DNA of 39,809 nucleotides, from NCBI GenBank assembly GCA_016763995.1, contig JAESST010000410.1:1-39809 (forward strand), given 5' to 3'. The notes beneath the pieces are model-generated. The model made no database searches. It was not told the DNA's origin and was given only the letters and a program-made list of their open reading frames with translations. Origin of the DNA: Flavobacteriales bacterium. GTDB taxonomy: Bacteria > Bacteroidota > Bacteroidia > Flavobacteriales_E > Vicingaceae. Positions 34,175-39,809 of this stretch are shown one piece after another (position 1 is the first letter of the stretch; every line of letters begins with the position of its first letter). A program made the position numbers and the translations under genes.

Positions 34175-34206
34175 CAAAGATACAGTTTACCTCTTATAAC
34201 ATCCAA
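34175..34206 (-). promoter_or_regulatory. Promoter of the biotinyl-carrier/DUF4399 operon
   Basis: On the minus strand a TTG (-33) at 34206 to 34204 is followed after 21 bases by TATCTTTG (34182 to 34175), an exact match to the Bacteroidota -7 consensus TAnnTTTG. The expected transcription start is only about 3 bases before the ATG. Confidence 0.6.
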
Positions 34207-34238
34207 TTTGATATTTAATAGTTTTAAGTTCACTTTTG
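34207..34238 (+). promoter_or_regulatory. Probable promoter of the M1 aminopeptidase gene
   Basis: TTTG (34207-34210) is followed after 20 bases by CACTTTTG (34231-34238), which matches TAnnTTTG except at the first base. The -33 box directly abuts the -33 box of the divergent operon, so the two promoters share one short segment. A second CAATTTTG at 34244-34251 is an alternative -7 box but would leave almost no leader. Confidence 0.45.
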
Positions 34239-34255
34239 CGATCCAATTTTGTAAC

Positions 34256-36898
34256 ATGAAAACAACTTACAGACTACTTATCATTTTTCTAGCTTTTATA
34301 TTTATTCAAGCTTGTAAAACAACTATTCCTGTAATACAGGCAGATGAATTTGTAACATTGGACACCGTACAAGTAAATTCAAACTCCGAAAGAGAAATTT
34401 ACAGAGCTTCTGAAACCAGGGTTAATGATTTACTGCACACTAAACTTGAAGTGACATTTGGTTGGGATAGCGCTTTTTTATATGGTAAAGCTCATTTACA
34501 ATTCGTTCCTTATTTCTATGCAACAGATAGTTTGACTCTTGACGCTAAGGGATTTCAAATTCATAAGGTCGCTTTAGTAGATAAGATTGGGAAACGAACT
34601 CCTTTAACGTACTCTTACGACCAATCATTTTTGAAAATTGATTTGGGCAAAACATATACTCGAAAAGACACTTATAACATATTTGTTGACTACACCGCAA
34701 TGCCCAATAAGCTAAAAGCTGGTGGGAGTTTAGCCATCACTCAGGCGAAAGGTCTATACTTTATTAATCCAGACGGAAGTGATCCTGACAAGCCAAAACA
34801 AATTTGGACACAAGGAGAAACAGAAGCAAGCTCTTGCTGGTTTCCGACAATTGATGCTCCAAACGAAAAAACAACACAAGAAATTTACATAACAGTAGAT
34901 TCTCAGTATGTGACCTTATCCAACGGAGAATTAATGTTTCAATCTGAAAACCCTGACGGAACTAGAACGGATTACTGGATGCAAAGTTTACCACATGCAC
35001 CTTATTTATTTATGATGGCAGTTGGAGAGTTTGCTGTAGCAAAGGATGAATGGAGAGGGAAGCCTGTTCATTATTATGTAGAACCAAAATATGCAGATGT
35101 AGCAAGGGATATCTATCCAAATACAGTTGAAATGTTAGAGTTTTTCTCTACTAAATTAGGGTATGAATACCCTTGGGATAAATACCATCAAATTGTGGTT
35201 AGAGATTACGTTTCAGGAGCAATGGAAAATACAGGTGCCGTTATTTTTGGAGATTTTGTTCAAGGTAACGAGCGTTTTTTGATCGACAATGCAGCAGAAG
35301 ATATTGTAGCACATGAACTATTTCACCATTGGTTTGGAGATCTTGTTACTTGTGAATCTTGGTCAAATTTACCCTTGAACGAATCGTTTGCTACTTATGG
35401 AGAATATTTATGGAATGAACATAAGTATGGAAAAGACCAAGCAGATCTTCATGGTAGAGGAAATTTAAGAACTTACTTGGGCCAGTCCAGAATCAATAAG
35501 AAAAAATTGATCCGTTTCAACTATGGAGATGAAATGGAAATGTTCGATTCTCATTCTTATCAAAAAGGAGGAAGAGTTCTACACCTATTGAGAAATCATG
35601 TAGGAGATGATGCCTTTTTTGCATTATTAAAATTATACTTGGAAAGCAACGAATTCCAGTCCGTAGAAATACACCAATTAAGACTCGCTTTCGAAAAAGT
35701 GACCGGTGAAGACCTCAACTGGTTTTTTAATCAGTGGTTCTTCGGTGCAGGGCATCCAATCCTAGAAATAGAGAAAAGCTTTACAAATGATACCCTAAGC
35801 ATTACAGTAAAACAAACGCAAGACGGCGCAGGTGTTGCAAAAATTTTTCTACTTCCAACGACCATAGGAATTGTACAAGCAAATGGCTTACTGTTAGAGA
35901 AAAAAGTAACAATATCTGAGAGAACTCAAACCATCAAAATAAAACAAAACTCCGCTCCATTATTGGTCAATTTTGATATTGAAAAAGTACTTATTGGAGT
36001 AATCAATCAAGCAATCGAAAGGAATGAAGCGATTACTTTATATAATAACAGTTATACTTATCTAGACAAGTATGATGCTATAAAAATGTTGAAGAACAAA
36101 AAGGATTCTAGCTCATTAGATATTATTTCAGGTGCCATGAACGATGATTTCTGGTACATTAGAAAAACGGCTATTGATAACACTAAAAAACTTGCAAAAA
36201 TTCGTCCTGAGTCAACTTTGGCGAAGCTAAAGTTGCTAGCAGAAAAAGATCCGAAATCATCTGTAAGAGCTGCTGCAATTAATGCCATCTCCAAGAATTT
36301 TGAAGAAACAATAGACCTAGCTTTCCTTGATAGAGGAATTGAAGATCTTTCATTTAAAGTAGTTTCTGCTAGTTTAGATGCCATTTATAAAAAAAACAAG
36401 GAAGCGGGCGTAATAAAGGCGCATCAATTAGAAAACGAGGAGAATGCTTCGATTCTACTCACGATTGCTAGTATTTATGCAATTGACGGTAAGCCTGAAC
36501 AAAAGGCTTTCTTTAATAACACACTAAAGAAAACAAGTGGGTTTAATAAGTATCCGTTATTGATCAGCTACGGAGAGTTTTTAGAAAAACAAGATAACCC
36601 AACTATTGAATCTGCGATTCCAAGCTTAGCCGAAAATGCAAAAGGAGATGGAACGTGGTTTATTCGCATGGCTGCCGTTAATTCTTTGATTAAATTGAAA
36701 CAAAACAAAGAAGAAGAACAATCTTCCATAGCAACTGAAATAGAAAAAGAGGAGGACATCGCTGAGAAAGCAAAACTTACGACTCAAAAAACTTCTGTAG
36801 AACAGTTGACTCAAAAACTCATTGCTTCATTAAAAGAGATTCGAGAAGAAGAGACAAATTCAAGACTTAAAAACTTAATCGAAGGAGAGTTAGAATAG
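34256..36898 (+). CDS. M1 family zinc aminopeptidase, lipoprotein
   Basis: An 880-residue aminopeptidase of family M1 with a lipoprotein signal (FIQAC, Cys20 lipidated). Active-site elements are GAMEN (321-325) for substrate N-terminus binding and HELFH (353-357), with zinc ligands His353, His357 and Glu376 (in LNESF, 18 residues after the second His) and catalytic Glu354. The C-terminal part (about 600-860) consists of helical, HEAT-like repeats with a lysine/glutamate-rich end. The ATG at 34256 is used because the longer frame would lie over the divergent promoter. It probably trims peptides in the periplasm. Its 3' end overlaps the convergent rnhA by 9 bases. Confidence 0.93.
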   Translation: MKTTYRLLIIFLAFIFIQACKTTIPVIQADEFVTLDTVQVNSNSEREIYRASETRVNDLLHTKLEVTFGWDSAFLYGKAHLQFVPYFYATDSLTLDAKGFQIHKVALVDKIGKRTPLTYSYDQSFLKIDLGKTYTRKDTYNIFVDYTAMPNKLKAGGSLAITQAKGLYFINPDGSDPDKPKQIWTQGETEASSCWFPTIDAPNEKTTQEIYITVDSQYVTLSNGELMFQSENPDGTRTDYWMQSLPHAPYLFMMAVGEFAVAKDEWRGKPVHYYVEPKYADVARDIYPNTVEMLEFFSTKLGYEYPWDKYHQIVVRDYVSGAMENTGAVIFGDFVQGNERFLIDNAAEDIVAHELFHHWFGDLVTCESWSNLPLNESFATYGEYLWNEHKYGKDQADLHGRGNLRTYLGQSRINKKKLIRFNYGDEMEMFDSHSYQKGGRVLHLLRNHVGDDAFFALLKLYLESNEFQSVEIHQLRLAFEKVTGEDLNWFFNQWFFGAGHPILEIEKSFTNDTLSITVKQTQDGAGVAKIFLLPTTIGIVQANGLLLEKKVTISERTQTIKIKQNSAPLLVNFDIEKVLIGVINQAIERNEAITLYNNSYTYLDKYDAIKMLKNKKDSSSLDIISGAMNDDFWYIRKTAIDNTKKLAKIRPESTLAKLKLLAEKDPKSSVRAAAINAISKNFEETIDLAFLDRGIEDLSFKVVSASLDAIYKKNKEAGVIKAHQLENEENASILLTIASIYAIDGKPEQKAFFNNTLKKTSGFNKYPLLISYGEFLEKQDNPTIESAIPSLAENAKGDGTWFIRMAAVNSLIKLKQNKEEEQSSIATEIEKEEDIAEKAKLTTQKTSVEQLTQKLIASLKEIREEETNSRLKNLIEGELE

Positions 36899-37372
36899 CC
36901 CTTCGCCTTTCTTTTTAGCTTGCTCTTCGAATCCTGCGTCGGGTTTTAAATTGCCCCCCGTTGCTGCTGCCACAGCCAATTGATCACAACGCTCATTTAG
37001 CTCATTGCCTGCATGACCTTTTACCCATTGAAGTTTGACTTGATGCTTTCTGTAAATTATTAAAAACCGTTTCCACAGGTCAATATTTTTCTTTTTTAGG
37101 AATCCTTTCTTTTCCCAATTAAAGACCCAGCCCTTCTCAACAGAGTCCACAACGTATTTAGAGTCTGAAAAAACAGTGACTTGAGAATTTTCATTTTTTA
37201 ATTGCTCCAATGCAACAATCACGCTCAACAATTCCATTCGGTTATTAGTCGTTTTTATAAAGCCTTCAGATAGTTCTTTTCGATACTTTCCTGACAACAA
37301 AACAGCCCCATATCCTCCATTTCCGGGGTTACCTTTTGCTGCTCCATCCGTGTAAATTTTGATTTGACTCAT
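36890..37372 (-). CDS. rnhA: Ribonuclease HI
   Basis: A 160-residue RNase HI that cleaves the RNA strand of RNA-DNA hybrids. The catalytic residues are all present: Asp9 in IYTDGAAKGNPG, Glu47 in NNRMEL, Asp70 in FSDSKYVV, and Asp130 in ELNERCDQLA, with His120 in VKGHAGN. The basic handle region is present in GWVFNWEKKGFLKKKN (81-96). A short Lys-rich C-terminal tail extends beyond the usual fold. It is divergent from lipB, with 71 bases between the starts, and overlaps the M1 peptidase gene tail to tail. Confidence 0.96.
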   Translation of the reverse strand: MSQIKIYTDGAAKGNPGNGGYGAVLLSGKYRKELSEGFIKTTNNRMELLSVIVALEQLKNENSQVTVFSDSKYVVDSVEKGWVFNWEKKGFLKKKNIDLWKRFLIIYRKHQVKLQWVKGHAGNELNERCDQLAVAAATGGNLKPDAGFEEQAKKKGEGLF

Positions 37373-37408
37373 TGAGTTTCAGAAAATATAGACGAAAATA
37401 AGAAGAAC

Positions 37409-37439
37409 TTTATAGCTACGAAGTTTATTATTAGATTTG
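37409..37439 (+). promoter_or_regulatory. Promoter of lipB
   Basis: TAGATTTG (37432-37439) matches TAnnTTTG exactly; TTTA (37409-37412) stands 19 bases upstream as a weak -33 box. The -7 box ends 4 bases before the ATG, so transcription should start at or next to the start codon. Confidence 0.55.
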
Positions 37440-37443
37440 TCCT

Positions 37444-38094
37444 ATGAGTTTTACACTAATTACTCTAGAGCCTACCGGTTATCTTGATGCTCTGATGCTT
37501 CAAGAAAACTTTTTCAATGCTCAATTGGAGAAAAAAGCTAAAGGCAAAAAAACTAATAATACTTTGATTCTATTGCAGCATACTCCTGTCTACACTTTAG
37601 GTAAATCAGGAGATGCTAAAAACTTGAAGGTTCCTATAAGCGAGACAGGAGCAGAGTTTTTCAAAACAAAGCGTGGTGGAGATATTACTTTCCATGGCCC
37701 AGGACAATTGGTAGCTTATCCTATTTTCGACATTGATAGTTTTAAGATGAACACCAGGCAATATGTTGAGACATTAGAACAATGTATTATTGATTGTATT
37801 GCAGAATATGGACTAATTGGAACAAGAATTAGTGAAGCTAGCGGAGTTTGGTTAGATGCTGATGGAGAGAATCCAAGAAAAATTTGTGCTGTAGGTTTAA
37901 AAATTAGCCGTCATATTAGCATGCATGGTTTTGCTTTTAACATCAATACAGACCTTAGTTTTTTCGACAACATTGTTCCTTGTGGCTTAGAAGATAAGGC
38001 AGTCACTTCATTGTCTAAAGAATTAGGAAAAGAGATGGATTTTTACGCCGTTCAGGAGAAAATCTTAAGCACTTTTACAAAATACTTCCAGTAA
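37444..38094 (+). CDS. lipB: Octanoyltransferase (lipoyl-ACP transferase)
   Basis: A 216-residue LipB that moves octanoyl from acyl carrier protein to the lipoyl domains of 2-oxo-acid dehydrogenases and the glycine cleavage system. Motifs are LQHTPVYTLGKSG (44-56), RGGDITFHGPGQLVAYPI (77-94), KICAVGLKI (146-154) with Lys146, and NIVPCGL with Cys180 as the acyl-thioester nucleophile. Length and start agree with the family. A strong -7 box lies immediately upstream, so the mRNA may be leaderless. A weak hairpin (38110-38128) follows. Confidence 0.96.
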   Translation: MSFTLITLEPTGYLDALMLQENFFNAQLEKKAKGKKTNNTLILLQHTPVYTLGKSGDAKNLKVPISETGAEFFKTKRGGDITFHGPGQLVAYPIFDIDSFKMNTRQYVETLEQCIIDCIAEYGLIGTRISEASGVWLDADGENPRKICAVGLKISRHISMHGFAFNINTDLSFFDNIVPCGLEDKAVTSLSKELGKEMDFYAVQEKILSTFTKYFQ

Positions 38095-38345
38095 ATAAAT
38101 GAGAACTTTCATCCTTTCTAATAGGATGTTATTGCTATGCTCAAGAATTTCAAAAAATTGGGCAAACAGCAATAATTAATAAGTTTTCTTTTCTCAATTA
38201 CAAGGCGTAGGGCGAATGGCAATTAAAAAAGACAAACATCCTAAGCGTAAAAAGCTATTAGTAAAGTCGGCCTTTTTATAGGTGAGTTTTATGCGGAGAA
38301 AGAGGTGTATCAATAGCCGTTATACTCATCAATTTTCTTATTCTT

Positions 38346-38368
38346 AAAAAGTCCTTACTAGGACTTTT
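38346..38368. terminator. Bidirectional intrinsic terminator
   Basis: AAAAGTCC (38347-38354) and GGACTTTT (38361-38368) form a perfect 8-base-pair stem with a TTACTA loop. T-runs end it in both directions. It separates lipB from the surface-protein gene. Confidence 0.7.
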
Positions 38369-38494
38369 CCCCATTTTTCACGTTCTCATTTTAAATCAGA
38401 CATAAATCCATATATATAGCTTATCCAAGGCTTTAACCTCGCCCCCTTCCCGCAGCCCAATAAAATAAAGTAAAAAAACAGGTATTTGTACGTG

Positions 38495-38525
38495 TTTTAT
38501 TAAAGAATCATTATGTGTAGTTTTG
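38495..38525 (+). promoter_or_regulatory. Promoter of the surface-protein gene
   Basis: TAGTTTTG (38518-38525) is an exact TAnnTTTG -7 box; TTTT (38495-38498) stands 19 bases upstream as a weak -33. The predicted leader is about 23 bases. Confidence 0.55.
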
Positions 38526-38552
38526 TGGACATTATTAGCCAAAAGAAATACA

Positions 38553-39221
38553 ATGAAAACAAAAACAATTTTATTATTAGCAGTAGCAATCTTCACTAAT
38601 CTTAGCCTGCGTGCGGCGGGGGGAGAAGAAGGAGAGGGAACTAGTTGCGAAACAGCTATTACTATCTTTTCGAATACAACTGAAAATTTTACATTTATTG
38701 AAGGGCAAAATGAACTTTATTTGCAGTTTACAGCAGGAACAAATGATGAGTCCTTTGCTATCTCAGATGATTTGCAATTGCACTCAGAAATTATCTCAGA
38801 GATTTCATTGTACGAAAAGGGAGCTTGCGAAGAAGTCATATTTATTAAGAATATCAGCTATTTATCATATGCTCCAGCTAATAATATGTTACTCGATAAT
38901 TTACAGAATGGAACGGAGTATCTGATTAAACTAAAAAAGAATGTAGCACTCTATCCAGGCAATATTTCATTTTACGTCTCTTTGCGACAAATTGTGATTG
39001 TAACTACTTGTCCAGTGTCTGCTGGAACACCATGTGAATCTCTGACACAAAATCCAGAGTTTTCATATGTCAAGAATTCTAATTTGGCTAATGTAAATTA
39101 TAGGGCCTTTCTTGACAATCATATCTGTCATTGGGGAGATGCAGCTCCAAGTGCTGATTTTTATGTAAATGGAACGAATACATATGCAGGACTTCTAGGG
39201 CAAAATTATTCTTCAAATTAA
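38553..39221 (+). CDS. Secreted surface protein, N-terminal part, ending at an apparent frameshift
   Basis: The frame starts at ATG 38553 with a clear signal peptide (MKTKTILLLAVAIFTNLSLRA). A TTG 30 bases upstream overlaps the promoter and is not the start. The mature part begins with a Gly/Glu-rich segment and a Cys-containing beta-rich domain (about 30-150: GTSCETAITIF, then SLYEKGACEEV), followed by a second domain (about 150-220) with NYRAFLDNHICHWGDAAPS. The frame stops at 39219-39221, but similar coding sequence resumes in another frame at once. One additional A in the AAA at 39215-39217 would join the two frames. The style is that of Bacteroidota surface proteins exported by the type IX system; its C-terminal sorting domain would lie beyond the window. 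Confidence 0.72.
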   Translation: MKTKTILLLAVAIFTNLSLRAAGGEEGEGTSCETAITIFSNTTENFTFIEGQNELYLQFTAGTNDESFAISDDLQLHSEIISEISLYEKGACEEVIFIKNISYLSYAPANNMLLDNLQNGTEYLIKLKKNVALYPGNISFYVSLRQIVIVTTCPVSAGTPCESLTQNPEFSYVKNSNLANVNYRAFLDNHICHWGDAAPSADFYVNGTNTYAGLLGQNYSSN

Positions 39222-39809
39222 CAGAGCATTTATTATTAATTGGAAATCATTATGATTTGCCCAGTAGGATAAAGGTCTGGTTAACAGACGATGCTACCAT
39301 TGCAAGTATACCGCAAGGAACACATCCTGCTCATCCAGGGAACCATGTTCATGCAACACTGAACAATAGCTCAAATGCACAATTAATAGCCACCGTTTTG
39401 GGTTCACAGGTTTCTACCACCTATCCAAATTTTCAAAATTTTCAGTTTAACAACATTTTAGTAGGTGGGGTCTATAATAGATTAGTGATACTAACAGAAA
39501 ACGATTTAACTGGAACATTTTATTATGTTTTGTTAGATGATATTTATTTAAGAGGAACTCATCCTGCCACTACTATCCCCGACAACGAAGACGTTACTTG
39601 GTTAAAAGCTAACGTATCTTCAGGTAGTAGCACCATTTCAAATGAAGCCTTCTTTGTAGAAGGGCTCTTTACTGTGAATGAGAATATCAATTTTGTCAAT
39701 TGCGATTTTTACATGAATGAAGATGCACGGATAGACATTAATTCGGGAAGTCAATTTGACTTTAAGAGCACCAATAGCACCAATAATGTTATTAAATCCT
39801 GTGACCCTA
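39218..39809 (+). pseudogene. Continuation of the surface protein in a shifted frame, cut by the window end
   Basis: From 39218 the frame reads LTEHLLLIGNHYDLPSRIKV and stays open to the last base of the window (about 197 codons), without a plausible own start or promoter. It contains HPAHPGNHVHATLNN, GGVYNRLVILTEND, and later a beta-helix-like segment (about 39650-39809) with regularly spaced Asn and Asp residues. Composition and style match the upstream frame, so it is most simply the same gene after a one-base loss. It may be a true pseudogene, a phase-variation state or a sequencing error. The 3' end is not visible. Confidence 0.65.

Larger units (their letters stand above)
38095..38552. 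other. Gene-free stretch of 458 bases
   Basis: After lipB there is a hairpin CATCCT-AGGATG (38110-38115 with 38123-38128) without a good T-tract, then about 200 bases in which I see no convincing gene, a strong bidirectional terminator (38346-38368) and an AT-rich promoter region before the surface-protein gene. A frame of 21 codons at 38216-38281 with many Lys residues is too short and unsupported to call. Confidence 0.6.

Noticed and set aside
34130-34255. 42-codon extension of the M1 peptidase frame
   Set aside because: It overlaps the carrier gene and the promoter; the ATG at 34256 begins a perfect lipoprotein signal.
34168-34257. 30-codon extension of the biotinyl-carrier frame
   Set aside because: It crosses the divergent promoter region and is unlike the family; the ATG at 34167 is preferred.
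36058-36814. Minus-strand frames inside the M1 peptidase gene
   Set aside because: They are antisense shadows of the Lys/Glu-rich HEAT-like region; the plus-strand protein is continuous and has clear family motifs.
38216-38281. 21-codon Lys-rich frame between lipB and the surface-protein gene
   Set aside because: Too short, no promoter or ribosome binding site that stands out, and no recognised similarity.
1-39809. CRISPR array, tRNA or rRNA genes, replication origin
   Set aside because: No regularly spaced repeats, no cloverleaf-forming sequence and no rRNA-like conserved segments were seen on either strand.

Overview
The window is AT-rich and reads as a chromosomal segment of a member of the Bacteroidota (class and order not determinable here). 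The evidence is several promoters with a TAnnTTTG -7 box, a LytS/LytTR two-component pair, many lipoproteins with Bacteroidota-type lipoboxes, a DUF4399 lipoprotein, a lipoprotein glutamine cyclotransferase, and at the right edge the start of a large secreted surface protein. No tRNA, rRNA, CRISPR array or intact insertion sequence was seen.

Layout. (1) 115-1895: a two-gene operon for a LytS-type histidine kinase and a LytTR response regulator. (2) 1896-4680: an accessory pocket with a 585-base gene-free stretch rich in repeats (a MITE-like palindromic element, a 32-base direct repeat, hairpins and a terminator), then a TPR-DUF2971 gene with its own terminator. (3) 4681-5763: a lipoprotein glutamine cyclotransferase. 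(4) 5825-32197: a 26-kb surface-glycan locus. (5) 32256-34167: two small lipoproteins and a biotinyl-carrier protein. (6) 34256-38094: housekeeping genes, namely an M1 aminopeptidase lipoprotein, rnhA and lipB. (7) 38553 to the end: the 5' part of a secreted surface protein with an apparent frameshift.

The glycan locus is the main point of interest. It consists of three transcription blocks. The left block (minus strand, 12580 to 5825) is a Wzx/Wzy-type export set: chain-length protein, flippase, two O-antigen polymerase/ligase-type proteins, a GT4 and a WecG/TagA (GT26) enzyme. The middle block (plus strand, 12654 to 17309) has a GT4, a nucleotidyltransferase-fold protein, a B12-type radical SAM enzyme and an SGNH hydrolase. 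The right block (minus strand, 32197 to 17311) is a chain of twelve mostly overlapping genes: GT9, four further B12-type radical SAM enzymes, a GT87 and a second multi-pass GT-C-like protein, a CxxCH lipoprotein, a second flippase, a radical SAM/SPASM enzyme and two methyltransferases.

Five B12-type radical SAM proteins plus one SPASM protein lie next to glycosyltransferases, flippases and polymerases, with no nucleotide-sugar biosynthesis gene and no initiating phosphoglycosyltransferase in the window. The simplest inference is a polyprenol-linked glycan or glycolipid that is assembled by common enzymes and then heavily modified (C-methylated or otherwise radically altered, N/O-methylated, acylated or deacylated) before or after flipping. 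The product is unknown, and the functional linkage is inferred from gene order, not shown.
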